From Tersicoccus solisilvae (lineage in GTDB: Bacteria > Actinomycetota > Actinomycetes > Actinomycetales > Micrococcaceae), in contig NZ_BMJI01000010.1 of the NCBI RefSeq assembly GCF_014643255.1, positions 1-64,000 of the forward strand: a stretch of DNA of 64,000 nucleotides. The letters are read 5' to 3'. Made by a program: the position numbers and the translations under genes. Below the pieces are notes generated by a model. It did no database searches. It was not told the origin of the DNA and saw nothing but the letters and a program-made list of their open reading frames with translations. Numbering within the stretch: the stretch's first letter is position 1; each line of letters opens with the position of its first letter. Below, one piece after another: positions 27,283 through 36,172 of this stretch.

Positions 27283-29052
27283 TCAGAACAGGAAGTACCG
27301 CTGCGCCATCGGCAGCACGTCGACCGGGTCGCAGGTGACGACCGCGCCGTCGACCCGCACCTCGTAGGTCTCCGGGTCGACGTCGATGTCCGGCGTCGCC
27401 CCGTTGTGCACGAGGTCCGCCTTCGTCAGGGATCGGATGCCGTGCACCGCGCGGACCTGCTTGCGCAGGCCGAGCCGCTCCGGGACCCCGGCGTCGAGGG
27501 CGGCCTGCGAGACGAACGTGACGGACGAGGTGTGCACCGCACGGCCCATCGCCCCGAAGGAGGGCCGCATCGTCATCGGCTGCGGCGTGGGGATGGACGC
27601 GTTGGGGTCGCCCATCAGGGAGGTGACCGCCTGCCCGCCCTTGAGCACGAGGTACGGCTTGACCCCGAAGAACGCCGGCTCCCACAGCACCAGGTCCGCG
27701 AGCTTGCCGGGTTCGACGCTTCCCACCTCGTCGGCGATGCCGTGCGCGAGCGCCGGGTTGATCGTGTACTTGGCGATGTACCGCTTGATCCGGGCGTTGT
27801 CGTCGGGAACACCGGCGTCGGAGACGCCGTCGCGAGAACCGGCGAGCTCCAGCGGACCGCGCTGCTTCTTCATCTTGTCCGCCAGCTGCCAGGTGCGCAG
27901 CACGACCTCCCCGACGCGGCCCATCGCCTGCGAGTCCGAGGAGGTGATGGAGAAGACGCCCAGGTCCTGCAGCACGTCCTCCGCGGCGATCGTCTCGGGC
28001 CGGATCCGGGAGTCCGCGAACGCGACGTCCTCCGGGATGTCCGGGTTGAGGTGGTGGCACACCAGGAGCATGTCGAGGTGCTCTTCCTCGGTGTTGCGCG
28101 TGTACGGCAGCGTCGGATTGGTCGAGGCGGGCAGCACGTTGGGCAGCCCGGCGACCTTGATGATGTCCGGCGCGTGCCCGCCCCCGGCCCCCTCGGTGTG
28201 ATACGTGTGGATCACGCGCCCCCCGATGGCGCGGATGGTGTCCTCGACGAAACCGCCCTCGTTCAGGGTGTCCGTGTGGATGGCGACCTGCACGTCGTAC
28301 TCGTCGGCCACACGCAGCGCGTTGTCGATGGACGACGCCGTGGCGCCCCAGTCCTCGTGGATCTTCAGGCCGATCGCCCCGGCCCGGATCTGCTCGGCCA
28401 GCGGCTCGGTCGAAGCGGCGTGGCCCTTGCCGAGGAAGCCGATGTTCATCGGCACGTCGTCGACCGCCCGGAGCATGTTCGCGAGGTTCCAGGAGCCCGG
28501 CGTGACGGTGGTCGCCCGGGTGCCCTCGGCCGGGCCGGTTCCGCCGCCGATCATCGTCGTGATCCCCGAGTTCAGCGCGGTGCCGATCTGGTCGGGGCTG
28601 ATGAAGTGGATGTGGGAGTCGATGCCGCCGGCCGTGAGGATCCGGCCCTCCCCGGCGATCGCCTCCGTGGCCGGACCGATCACGATGTCGACGCCGTCCA
28701 TGATCTGCGGGTTGCCGGCCTTGCCGATCGCGAGGATCCGGCCGTCCCGCAGCCCGACGTCGGCCCGGTAGATCCCGGTGTGGTCGAGGACGACGACGTT
28801 GGTGATGACGGTGTCGGCCACGGGCGTCACGGAACCGGCCACGGGGGAACCCTCCCTGTCCCGAAGTGCGGTCCCGTCCTGACCCATGCCGTCCCGGATC
28901 ACCTTGCCGCCGCCGAAGACGACCTCGTCGCCGTGCCCGGTCAGGTCGGCCTCGATCCGGGCGAACAGTTCGGTGTCGGCCAGCCGGATCGCGTCCCCGG
29001 TGGTGGGCCCGTACAGGTCGGCGTACTGGCGCCGGCTCATCTCGAAGCTCAT
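27283..29052 (-). CDS. ureC: Urease alpha subunit
   Basis: A 589-residue catalytic subunit of urease, which hydrolyses urea to ammonia and carbamate at a dinuclear nickel centre. Nickel-binding histidines are in DSHIHF (H147, H149). The carbamylated lysine is K230 in [12 protein letters not shown]. The flap segment MLLVCHHLN carries the conserved Cys-His pair. The protein is about 20 residues longer than usual: there is an insertion at about 57-78 (Gly/Asp/Pro-rich) and a smaller one after [11 protein letters not shown]. The ATG at 29052 overlaps the ureB stop. Confidence 0.97.
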   Translation of the reverse strand: MSFEMSRRQYADLYGPTTGDAIRLADTELFARIEADLTGHGDEVVFGGGKVIRDGMGQDGTALRDREGSPVAGSVTPVADTVITNVVVLDHTGIYRADVGLRDGRILAIGKAGNPQIMDGVDIVIGPATEAIAGEGRILTAGGIDSHIHFISPDQIGTALNSGITTMIGGGTGPAEGTRATTVTPGSWNLANMLRAVDDVPMNIGFLGKGHAASTEPLAEQIRAGAIGLKIHEDWGATASSIDNALRVADEYDVQVAIHTDTLNEGGFVEDTIRAIGGRVIHTYHTEGAGGGHAPDIIKVAGLPNVLPASTNPTLPYTRNTEEEHLDMLLVCHHLNPDIPEDVAFADSRIRPETIAAEDVLQDLGVFSITSSDSQAMGRVGEVVLRTWQLADKMKKQRGPLELAGSRDGVSDAGVPDDNARIKRYIAKYTINPALAHGIADEVGSVEPGKLADLVLWEPAFFGVKPYLVLKGGQAVTSLMGDPNASIPTPQPMTMRPSFGAMGRAVHTSSVTFVSQAALDAGVPERLGLRKQVRAVHGIRSLTKADLVHNGATPDIDVDPETYEVRVDGAVVTCDPVDVLPMAQRYFLF

Positions 29053-29381
29053 GCCTGCGGCCCGTCGTGCGGCCCGTCCAGCGATCCGTCGATCGCGCCG
29101 GTGAAACCGTGCACCGCGCGAGCCCCGGCCATCGCGACGAGGCGGACCGTGCGCCGGTCCCCGGGCTCGAAGCGCACGGCGGTGCCCGCGGGGACGTCGA
29201 GGTGGAAGCCCCGGGTGGGCGCGCGGTCGAACGCGAGAGCGGGATTGACCTCGAAGAAGTGGAAATGGGAGCCGACCTGGACGGGCCGGTCGCCGGTGTT
29301 GGTCACCTCGACCTCGACCGTCACCCGGTCCTCGTTGCACCGAACCGGTGCGTCGGAGAGCACGTACTCGCCGGGGATCAT
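29049..29381 (-). CDS. ureB: Urease beta subunit
   Basis: A 110-residue structural subunit of urease. It shows MIPGEYVL at the start, [24 protein letters not shown], and the family stretch [28 protein letters not shown]. It assembles with UreA and UreC. The stop is coupled to ureC by ATGA; 11 nt separate it from ureA. Confidence 0.96.
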   Translation of the reverse strand: MIPGEYVLSDAPVRCNEDRVTVEVEVTNTGDRPVQVGSHFHFFEVNPALAFDRAPTRGFHLDVPAGTAVRFEPGDRRTVRLVAMAGARAVHGFTGAIDGSLDGPHDGPQA

Positions 29382-29392
29382 CGTCGCCTCCG

Positions 29393-29695
29393 TCAGCGGA
29401 TCGGGTGGTGGACGGTGACGAGCTTGGTGCCGTCGGGGAAGGTCGCCTCGACCTGGACGTCGGGGATCATCTCCGGCACGCCCGCCATCACGTCCTCACG
29501 GGTCAGGAGGGTGGTGCCCCAGCTCATCAGGTCCGCGACGGTCCTGCCGTCGCGCGCCCCCTCGACGAGCTCGTAGGCGATGATGGCCACCGCCTCGGGG
29601 TGGTTGAGCTTCAGACCCCGCGCCTGCCGCCGTCGGGCCAGGTCCGCGGCCACGACGATCTGCAGCTTCTCCTGCTCGCGGGGGGTGAGGTGCAC
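29393..29695 (-). CDS. ureA: Urease gamma subunit
   Basis: A 100-residue subunit, the normal length of UreA. Family sequence includes [42 protein letters not shown] and [24 protein letters not shown]. It starts with GTG after CGGAGGAC and is the first gene of the ureABCEFGD operon. TACGCT at 29751-29746 on the minus strand, 50 nt upstream, is a candidate -10. No nickel transporter or urea-responsive regulator is encoded next to it. Confidence 0.96.
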   Translation of the reverse strand: MHLTPREQEKLQIVVAADLARRRQARGLKLNHPEAVAIIAYELVEGARDGRTVADLMSWGTTLLTREDVMAGVPEMIPDVQVEATFPDGTKLVTVHHPIR

Positions 29696-29819
29696 GGCGT
29701 CCTCCGGTCGACGGCGCCGCGTGCCGGCGCCGCATCGTCACTGCAGCGTAGGGCGCGCACGTTTCCGGCAGATGTCGGGATCGTTCCTCGCGGGACGGCC
29801 TCGGGTCGCCGGAGCGGGC

Positions 29820-30641
29820 TCAGCCGCGGTCGACGCGCCCGCCGCCGTGCAGCACGTACACGTCACCGGGGGCCACCGCGTCCACCGGCCCGGTGAACAC
29901 CTCGCGGGCCTCCGCGCAGCTGCGGGCCGGATCGTTCCACACCGGCAGGTGGGTCAGCGCAAGCGTGTGCGCCCCGGCCGTGCGGGCCGACTCCCCCGCC
30001 CGCCGGCCGGTCAGGTGCACGCCGCGGACGGCGTCGTCCCGGCCCTCGTGGTACGCGGCCTCGCACAGGTAGAGGCACGCCGCGTGGGCGGCCTCGTCCA
30101 GCTCGGGGCAGGCGTCGGTGTCGCCGGAGTAGGCGAGCACGGCGTCCGCGCCGTCGTCGCCCCGTGCGCTGATCCGCAGCGCGTACGCCTCCTCCACCGG
30201 GTGGTCGACGGGGTACGGGACGACCGTGAACGGGCCGATCCGCTCGGACCGGTGCCCCGCCCAGGTGTGGAAGGCGAACTCCCGGTGCATCCCGGGGTCC
30301 GCGGGCAGCTCGGCGATCAGCGCGAGCCGGTCGGCCAGCATCCCGGCCGCGTAGACCGGGACCGGTCGTCCGTTCCAGCCCGCGGGATTCCAGCGCAGCG
30401 CCACGTGCAGGCCGATCAGGTCCAGGTAGTGGTCCGCGTGCGCGTGGGAGATGATCACCGCGTCGAGCTGGTCCAGCGCGATGTACCGCTGCAGCGCCCC
30501 GAGCGACCCGTTGCCCAGGTCCATCGCGACGTTCCAGGTGCGCCCGTCCGCGTCCTGTGCGGAGAGCAGGTAGCAGGATGCCGGGGAGTCCGGCCGCGGG
30601 AAGGAGCCGGCGCAGCCGACGACGGTGACGCGCACGCTCAT
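29820..30641 (-). CDS. MBL-fold metallohydrolase
   Basis: A 273-residue metallo-beta-lactamase fold protein close to the RNase Z-like group. The metal motif is [13 protein letters not shown] (about 74-86). [21 protein letters not shown] and a late [10 protein letters not shown] supply the remaining ligands. It may be a phosphodiesterase or a nuclease; the substrate is unknown. The ATG overlaps the murI stop by 4 nt, a gene pair widely seen in actinobacteria. Confidence 0.85.
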   Translation of the reverse strand: MSVRVTVVGCAGSFPRPDSPASCYLLSAQDADGRTWNVAMDLGNGSLGALQRYIALDQLDAVIISHAHADHYLDLIGLHVALRWNPAGWNGRPVPVYAAGMLADRLALIAELPADPGMHREFAFHTWAGHRSERIGPFTVVPYPVDHPVEEAYALRISARGDDGADAVLAYSGDTDACPELDEAAHAACLYLCEAAYHEGRDDAVRGVHLTGRRAGESARTAGAHTLALTHLPVWNDPARSCAEAREVFTGPVDAVAPGDVYVLHGGGRVDRG

Positions 30642-31678
30642 CCGGCACCCCCGCTCGAACCGATCCGCGTGCGGTGGATGATCTGGTCGGTCGAGCGCGC
30701 GGCGACCCGCGTCGGGATCGTCATGGCGGCGCGGCTGGCGACGGACTCGCGGGCCGCGGCGAGCATCTCCGGCGTGATCCGGGCCAGCGTGCCGGTCGGG
30801 TAGCGCGCCGCGACGTGGTCGGCGTGCTCGACGTCGCGCACCTCGGGGCCGAGGAACCGCCGGGCGAGGGCCTCGAACTGGGCCGGGTCCCCGGTCGCGA
30901 GGAACTGGTGCTGCGGCGCCGGGCCGTCGGCCGGGCGGGCCAGGTCGTGGTCGATCAGGGCCCGGTAGACGTCCTTGGCGGTCTCCTCGGCGCTGGACAC
31001 GAGGGTGACGCCGTCGCCCATCTGGTAGGAGATGACGCCGGTCAGCAGCGGGTAGTGGGTGCAACCGAGCACGAGGGTGTCCACGCCGGCGTCCTTGAGC
31101 GGCGCCAGGTACTCGCCCGCCGTGGCCAGCAGCTCCGGCCCGCTGGTGATGCCCGCCTCGACGTAGTCGACGAACGCCGGGCACGAGGCCGAGGTGATCT
31201 GCAGGTGCGGGGCGGCGGCGAACGTGTCCTCGTACGCGCGCGAACCGACCGTCGCGGCGGTGCCGATGACCCCGATCCGCCCGTTGCGGCTCGAGGCCAC
31301 CGCCCGGCGCACGGCCGGCTGGATGACCTCGATGACGGGGATGCCGTACGCCGCGGTGTACCGCTCGCGCGCGTCGCGCAGGACGGCGGCGGACGCGGAG
31401 TTGCAGGCGATGACGAGCAGCTTGACCCCGGCGTCGACGAGCTCGTCCATCACCCCGAGCGCGTTGGCCCGGACCTCCGCGATGGGCAGGGGCCCGTACG
31501 GGGCCCGGGCGGTGTCCCCCACGTAGAGGATGGACTCGTGCGGCAGCTGGTCGATGACGGCCCGGGCGACCGTCAGGCCCCCGACCCCGGAGTCGAAGAT
31601 CCCGATCGGGGCGAAGCTGCGGGCGCGCGCCGACTCGACGTCATCGCTCGACGTCGAGCGGGGCACAGCACGTTTCAT
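30638..31678 (-). CDS. murI: Glutamate racemase
   Basis: A 346-residue enzyme that makes D-glutamate for peptidoglycan. The two catalytic cysteines are in [12 protein letters not shown] (about 94-105) and LGCTHYPLL (about 204-212). [14 protein letters not shown] lies near residue 25. Normal MurI proteins have about 260-290 residues; here about 60 extra residues follow the core, ending in an Arg/Ser/Gly-rich tail. The start is supported by a leaderless -10 box. The extension may be regulatory or disordered. Confidence 0.93.
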   Translation of the reverse strand: MKRAVPRSTSSDDVESARARSFAPIGIFDSGVGGLTVARAVIDQLPHESILYVGDTARAPYGPLPIAEVRANALGVMDELVDAGVKLLVIACNSASAAVLRDARERYTAAYGIPVIEVIQPAVRRAVASSRNGRIGVIGTAATVGSRAYEDTFAAAPHLQITSASCPAFVDYVEAGITSGPELLATAGEYLAPLKDAGVDTLVLGCTHYPLLTGVISYQMGDGVTLVSSAEETAKDVYRALIDHDLARPADGPAPQHQFLATGDPAQFEALARRFLGPEVRDVEHADHVAARYPTGTLARITPEMLAAARESVASRAAMTIPTRVAARSTDQIIHRTRIGSSGGAG

Positions 31679-31685
31679 TGAACGA

Positions 31686-31691
31686 AGACTA
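31686..31691 (-). promoter_or_regulatory. Leaderless -10 box of murI
   Basis: TAGTCT on the minus strand, 7 nt (TCGTTCA) before the ATG at 31678. Confidence 0.55.
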
Positions 31692-31750
31692 GCCGTTCCC
31701 TGGGCGCCGCCAGAACTTCACGCCCCGTCTGCTTGCTCACAGCGGCCGTC

Positions 31751-31779
31751 GTCCGGCACCGGCGGCCGGAGCGCCGGAC
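31751..31779 (-). terminator. Hairpin after the clpS-DUF2017 operon
   Basis: GTCCGGC (31751-31757) pairs with GCCGGAC (31773-31779) around 15 nt, directly after the DUF2017 stop on the minus strand. It is a likely terminator ahead of murI. Confidence 0.45.
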
Positions 31780-32340
31780 TCAGCGGTCCAGCGAGCGCAA
31801 CAGGGCCTGCATCAGGGTGTCCTGCAGCCAGGTGAGGAAGTTGTAGACCAGCGCGAGGTAGCTCTCCAGGTCGGTGGCCTCGGCCCAGTCGTTGATGCCG
31901 TGCAGGCGGGTCGCGTCCTCGTCCGTGACGATCTGCAGCCGGTCCGCCAGCACGAGCCGGACGTCGTTGATCGCCTTCGACAGGATGGTCGCCTGCTCGG
32001 GGTCGAGCTGGATCGGGTCGGACTCGATCATCACCTGCGCCGCCTTGAGGCCCGCGGTCTTCTGTTCGCGCAGCCCGCGCTCGGTCAGCCGCCGGAACTC
32101 GAGGGAGGCCTCGTCGTCCCCGTCGACCGCGTCGGGCAGCAGCCGGCGCACCGCGGTGTCCTCGGGCACGGTGGCGTCGGGGTCGATGCCGACGAGGGCG
32201 GCGAGGGGGTCGTCGTCCGGCGCGGTCTCCGGTTCGACCATCGAGGCCACGTCGTGGAAGAGCTTGCCCAGCAGTTCTCGCTCGGCATCCTCGAGCGAAC
32301 CGGTGATGCCGCGGCGGGTGGAGCGGAATCCGTGCGCCAT
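31780..32340 (-). CDS. DUF2017 family protein
   Basis: A 186-residue conserved actinobacterial protein of unknown function. It is helix-rich and acidic in the middle, with LREQKTAGLKAAQVMI and an aromatic C-terminus YLALVYNFLTWLQDTLMQALL. It overlaps the clpS stop by one base, and this clpS-DUF2017 pair is common in actinobacteria. A role linked to ClpS or Clp proteolysis is possible but unproven. Confidence 0.85.
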   Translation of the reverse strand: MAHGFRSTRRGITGSLEDAERELLGKLFHDVASMVEPETAPDDDPLAALVGIDPDATVPEDTAVRRLLPDAVDGDDEASLEFRRLTERGLREQKTAGLKAAQVMIESDPIQLDPEQATILSKAINDVRLVLADRLQIVTDEDATRLHGINDWAEATDLESYLALVYNFLTWLQDTLMQALLRSLDR

Positions 32341-32663
32341 CAGCTCTCGTCCGCCCGCCGGTAGGTGGCCCACAGGCCGTACCCGTGCATGGCGGTGGTG
32401 TCCTGCTCGATCTTCTCGCGGCTGCCGGTGGCGACGACGGAGCGGCCCTGCTGGTGCACCTCCATCATCAGGGTGTTCGCCTTCTCCTCGGAGTACCCGA
32501 AGTAGCTGCGGAACACGAAGCTGACGTAGCTCATCAGGTTGACCGGATCGTTCCAGACGATGAGCACCCACGGCACGTCGGGCTCGGTGCGGGCGTCGGG
32601 ATCGGTCCGCGGTGCCGGCGACGAGAGCGGTGAGGTCTGCTCGATCGGGACGGCGATGGACAT
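32340..32663 (-). CDS. clpS: ATP-dependent Clp protease adaptor ClpS
   Basis: A 107-residue N-end-rule adaptor that delivers substrates to ClpAP or ClpCP. The core contains WVLIVWNDPVNLMSYVSFVF, with the Asn-Asp-Pro substrate-binding stretch, and MMEVHQQGRSVVATGSRE, with the conserved His. The N-terminal 28 residues are Pro/Ser/Thr-rich. GGAGGA precedes the ATG. It is divergent from pncB. Confidence 0.95.
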   Translation of the reverse strand: MSIAVPIEQTSPLSSPAPRTDPDARTEPDVPWVLIVWNDPVNLMSYVSFVFRSYFGYSEEKANTLMMEVHQQGRSVVATGSREKIEQDTTAMHGYGLWATYRRADES

Positions 32664-32689
32664 TCCTCCATGGTAGTGGGCCGGTGACC

Positions 32690-32695
32690 TAGGGT
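32690..32695 (+). promoter_or_regulatory. Leaderless -10 box of pncB
   Basis: TAGGGT followed by 6 nt (GGACCC) and the GTG at 32702. Confidence 0.55.
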
Positions 32696-32701
32696 GGACC
32701 C

Positions 32702-34030
32702 GTGAGTGAGGCCACCCCCGCGCGCCGGCCCAGCACGGCGCTGTTCACCGATCACTACGAGCTGACCATGCTGCAGGCGGCCCTGCACTCGGGCGCCGCG
32801 CATCGCCGCTCGGTGTTCGAGGTGTTCGCCCGCCGGCTGCCGACCGGGCGGCGGTACGGCGTCGTCGCCGGGACCGGGCGGCTGCTCGAGGGGATCGCCG
32901 ACTTCCGGTTCGGGCAGGAGCAGCTGGCGTTCCTCGAGTCCACGCGCGTCGTGAACCGGCAGACCCTCGACTTCCTCGCCGACTACCGGTTCACCGGATC
33001 CGTGCGGGGCTACGCCGAGGGCGAGATGTACTTCCCGAACTCACCGATCCTCACCGTCGAGGGGACGTTCGCCGAGGCGTGCCTGCTGGAGACGTATCTG
33101 CTCTCGGTCCTGAACTACGACAGCGCCATCGCCTCCGCCGCCTCCCGGATGACCCTGGCCGCCGGGGACCGGCCGTGCCTGGAGATGGGGGCCCGCCGGA
33201 TCCAGGAGGACGCCGCCGTCGCCGCCTCCCGCGCCGCCGTCATCGCCGGCTTCACCGGCACCTCCAACCTGGAGGCGGGCCGCCGCTGGGGGCTGACCAC
33301 GATCGGCACCGCCGCGCACTCCTTCACCCTGCTGCACGACAGCGAGGAGGAGGCCTTCGCCGCCCAGCTGGAGTCGATGGGCCACGACACCACGCTGCTG
33401 GTGGACACCTACGACGTCGAGGCGGCCGTGCGCACCGCGGTCCGGCTCGTCGGCGCCGAGCTGGGCGCGGTGCGCCTGGACTCGGGTGACCTGGCCGTCC
33501 AGGCCCGGGAGGTGCGGGACCTGCTCGACTCCCTCGGCAACCGGGACACCCGGATCACCGTCACCTCGGACCTCGACGAGTTCGCCATCGCGGGCCTCGC
33601 CGCGGCACCGGTCGACTCGTACGGCGTCGGCACCCAGCTGGTGATCGGCTCCGGCGTGCCCACCGCGTCCATGGTGTACAAGCTGGTCGCCCGGCAGGGG
33701 GACGACGGCCGCTGGGTGAACGTGGCCAAGGCGTCCAAGGACAAGGTGTCGATCGGTGGGGACAAGTGGGGTCTGCGCCGCCTCGACGAGGACGGCGTCG
33801 CCACCGCGGAGGTGGTGCGGATCGGCGGCAGGCCCGAGAACGACGGCGACGACCGACCGCTCACCTGCGACTTCATCGTCGACGGCGAGCTGCAGGACGG
33901 CTGGACCGGGCCCGAAGGCGTGACCCGCGCCGCCGCGCACCACGCCGCTGCGCGGGCGGAACTGCCGCGGGCGGTGCAGTCGATGTCCCGCGGCGAGCCG
34001 GTGATCCCGACCGTCGTGGAGACCGACTGA
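32702..34030 (+). CDS. pncB: Nicotinate phosphoribosyltransferase
   Basis: A 442-residue enzyme that joins nicotinate to PRPP in the Preiss-Handler route to NAD. Family landmarks are ALFTDHYELTMLQAAL (about 13-28), the FEVFARRLPTGRRYGV loop, GARRIQEDAAVAASRAA, VRLDSGDL and YGVGTQLV. The start is a leaderless GTG. A nicotinamidase-like gene follows 47 nt later, so the two form a salvage unit. Confidence 0.95.
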   Translation: MSEATPARRPSTALFTDHYELTMLQAALHSGAAHRRSVFEVFARRLPTGRRYGVVAGTGRLLEGIADFRFGQEQLAFLESTRVVNRQTLDFLADYRFTGSVRGYAEGEMYFPNSPILTVEGTFAEACLLETYLLSVLNYDSAIASAASRMTLAAGDRPCLEMGARRIQEDAAVAASRAAVIAGFTGTSNLEAGRRWGLTTIGTAAHSFTLLHDSEEEAFAAQLESMGHDTTLLVDTYDVEAAVRTAVRLVGAELGAVRLDSGDLAVQAREVRDLLDSLGNRDTRITVTSDLDEFAIAGLAAAPVDSYGVGTQLVIGSGVPTASMVYKLVARQGDDGRWVNVAKASKDKVSIGGDKWGLRRLDEDGVATAEVVRIGGRPENDGDDRPLTCDFIVDGELQDGWTGPEGVTRAAAHHAAARAELPRAVQSMSRGEPVIPTVVETD

Positions 34031-34077
34031 CGTCTCGCGGCCACCGAGCAGCTCCGGACCGGATCCGAGGAGGACGC

Positions 34078-34704
34078 ATGGGCAGGGCACTGATCGTCGT
34101 GGACGTGCAGAACGACTTCTGCGAGGGCGGCGCGCTGGCGGTCGAGGGCGGCGCGGCCGTCGCGGCCCGTATCACCGCCCACCTGCGCGACCACCGGGAC
34201 GCGTACGACGTCGTCGTCGGCACCCAGGACTGGCACATCGACCCGGGCTCCCACTTCTCGGAGCACCCGGACTTCGTCACGAGCTGGCCCGTGCACTGCG
34301 TCGCCGGCACGGAGGGTGCGGGCCTGCACCCGGCGCTGGACGCCGGCGCCATCGACGCGCTGTTCCACAAGGGTGAGTACAGCGACGGCTACTCCGGGTT
34401 CGAGGGGCACACGGGCGAGCCGGGCTCCGAGGAGGACCTCGCCCGTTGGCTGCGCGAGCGCGACATCGACACGCTCGACGTCGCCGGCATCGCCACCGAC
34501 CACTGCGTGCGTGCCACCGCCCTGGACGGCGCCCGGTCCGGGTTCGCCGTCTCCGTCCTCGCCGACCTCGCGGCCGGGGTGGCGCCGGACTCGACGGCGC
34601 GGGCGCTGGCCGAGCTGACCGCCGCCGGGGTCACCGTCACCGACAGCGGCGCGGGCAGCGGCAGTGGTGCCGCGGGCGATCCCGACGCCGGGGCCACCCC
34701 GTGA
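34078..34704 (+). CDS. Nicotinamidase-like isochorismatase-family hydrolase
   Basis: A 208-residue cysteine hydrolase, most likely PncA-like, converting nicotinamide to nicotinate. The catalytic triad is D9 in VVDVQNDF, K in LFHKGEYS and C in ATDHCVRATA. The metal motif DWHIDPGSHFSEHP is present. The C-terminus is a low-complexity Gly/Ser/Ala tail. It lies directly after pncB, whose substrate it would supply. RBS GAGGA precedes the ATG. The stop overlaps the next gene (GTGA). Confidence 0.9.
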   Translation: MGRALIVVDVQNDFCEGGALAVEGGAAVAARITAHLRDHRDAYDVVVGTQDWHIDPGSHFSEHPDFVTSWPVHCVAGTEGAGLHPALDAGAIDALFHKGEYSDGYSGFEGHTGEPGSEEDLARWLRERDIDTLDVAGIATDHCVRATALDGARSGFAVSVLADLAAGVAPDSTARALAELTAAGVTVTDSGAGSGSGAAGDPDAGATP

Positions 34705-35507
34705 CCGCCGACGCGAACCCGAACGGGAGCGGCCACGGCGGGGGCCGCGTCGTCGTGCTCGGCGGATCCGGTCTGCTCGGCACCCGCGCCGCGGAGCAGC
34801 TCGCCGCCCGCGGCCACGCGGTGGTCCGCGTCAGCCGGGCGACCGGGGTCGACGCGACCACGGGCGCCGGCCTGGCCGAGGCGTTCGCCGGGGCGAGCGC
34901 CGTCGTGGACTGCCTGAACATCGCGACCACGCGGCGCGGGCCCGCCGTGGACTTCTTCACCGGCACGGCCACGCGGATCGCGGACGCCGCCCGGACCGCG
35001 GGCGTGGGCCACGTCGTCTGCCTGTCCATCGTCAACGTCACCGAGCCGGCGCTGCGGTCGGCGCTCGGTTACTACGCCGGCAAGGCCGCGCAGGACGACG
35101 TCTACCGCCGCCGCCTGCTCGGCACCGACGTGGGCTTCACCAGCCTGCGCTCGACGCAGTGGTTCGAGTTCGCCGAGCAGCTGCTGCGCCAGATCCGGAT
35201 CGGCCCGCTGGCGGTGGTGCCCGTGATGCGCGTGCGGCCGGTGGCCGCCGACGCCGTCGCCGAGGCGATCGCCGACATGGTCGACGAGGGCCCGCCGAGC
35301 GCGGCGCGCACGGTCGACGTCGCCGGACCCGAGGTGATGGACACCGGCGCGATGGCCCGCCGGCTGGCCGAGGCGCGCGGGACCCCGGCGGTCGCGACCG
35401 TGCCGATGCCGCGGCGCGCGCTGCGGACCGGGGGCCTGTTGCCGCCACCCGACGCCCGGATCGACCGGCGCACGTTCGCCGAGTGGGCGGCCCGGCACCA
35501 CGCCTGA
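34701..35507 (+). CDS. NAD(P)-binding Rossmann protein (NmrA/SDR type)
   Basis: A 268-residue atypical short-chain dehydrogenase. The dinucleotide motif is VVVLGGSGLLGTRAAEQLAARGH (about 15-37). A weak active-site-like YYAGKAAQ follows. Proteins of this group often bind NAD(P) and act as sensors or reductases. It is coupled to the nicotinamidase gene by a 4-nt overlap, but a role in NAD metabolism is only suggested by position. The GTG start at 34701 is fixed by the overlap. Confidence 0.8.
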   Translation: MTADANPNGSGHGGGRVVVLGGSGLLGTRAAEQLAARGHAVVRVSRATGVDATTGAGLAEAFAGASAVVDCLNIATTRRGPAVDFFTGTATRIADAARTAGVGHVVCLSIVNVTEPALRSALGYYAGKAAQDDVYRRRLLGTDVGFTSLRSTQWFEFAEQLLRQIRIGPLAVVPVMRVRPVAADAVAEAIADMVDEGPPSAARTVDVAGPEVMDTGAMARRLAEARGTPAVATVPMPRRALRTGGLLPPPDARIDRRTFAEWAARHHA

Positions 35508-35599
35508 GATCGGCGGCCGAGCACACCGGGCGTCCAGCCTGCTCCGATAGCGTTGTCGGCGACCTTGCCGGCCGGCACCCCGACCCCTGGAGTTCGCTC

Positions 35600-36070
35600 G
35601 TGAGTCCCCGCACCCTGTTCCGCCGTCTCGCGCTGATCGAGGCGGTCACCTGGACCCTGCTGCTGATCGGCATGGTGCTCAAGTACGTCACGGCGACCAC
35701 CGAGCTCGGTGTGCGGATCGGCGGCGGGCTGCACGGCCTGGCGTTCCTGGCCTACGTGGCGGCCACCGTGTACGTCGCGATCGACGGCCGCTGGACGGCG
35801 GCTCGGGCGGCGCTCGGTCTGGCCTCGGCGGTGATCCCGTACGCCACGCTGCCGTTCGAGCGCTCCGCCGAGCGCCGCGGGCTGCTGGCCGACCGGTGGC
35901 GGCTGGGTCCGGGCGCTGGTGGGACGGGCGAGGCGCCGCGCACCGGCGTCGAACGCCTGCTGGCCGCGACGCTGCGCCGGCCGGTGGCGACCGTCGTCAT
36001 CGGCGCCGTCGTCGTGCTCGCCGTCTTCGCCGCGCTGCTCGTCGTCGGCCCACCCGTCCCCCGAGGCTGA
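35600..36070 (+). CDS. DUF3817 family membrane protein
   Basis: A 156-residue inner-membrane protein. It has three hydrophobic segments in the first 85 residues (LIEAVTWTLLLIGMVLKYV, HGLAFLAYVAATVYVA, AALGLASAVIPYATLPFE), typical of DUF3817. An Arg/Gly-rich linker follows, then a fourth helix near the end. Function is unknown. I chose the GTG at 35600; the upstream open frame shadows the SDR gene. Confidence 0.8.
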   Translation: MSPRTLFRRLALIEAVTWTLLLIGMVLKYVTATTELGVRIGGGLHGLAFLAYVAATVYVAIDGRWTAARAALGLASAVIPYATLPFERSAERRGLLADRWRLGPGAGGTGEAPRTGVERLLAATLRRPVATVVIGAVVVLAVFAALLVVGPPVPRG

Positions 36071-36085
36071 CGGCGCCCCCGCCCC

Positions 36086-36158
36086 CGCCAGCTCGTCAAT
36101 AGATGTCGACGCAACCGCTTGCATCCGCCTGGATCGGACATCGAGTGACGACCTGGCG
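36086..36158. repeat. Intergenic palindromic repeat, copy 2
   Basis: A 73-bp element with outer arms 36086-36107 and 36137-36158 that pair over about 19 of 22 positions. The left end CGCCAGCTCGTCAATAGATG is identical to that of copy 3. It lies between the convergent DUF3817 and flavoprotein genes and could fold into a long hairpin on either strand. Confidence 0.85.
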
Positions 36159-36172
36159 GGATCGCGGGATCG

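Noticed and set aside
25327-29418. A 1363-codon open frame opposite the urease genes
   Set aside because: It is antisense to seven well-supported urease genes and has the same shadow composition.
24467-29695. Arginine or purine catabolic context for urease
   Set aside because: No arginase, allantoinase or nickel transporter gene adjoins the operon in this window.
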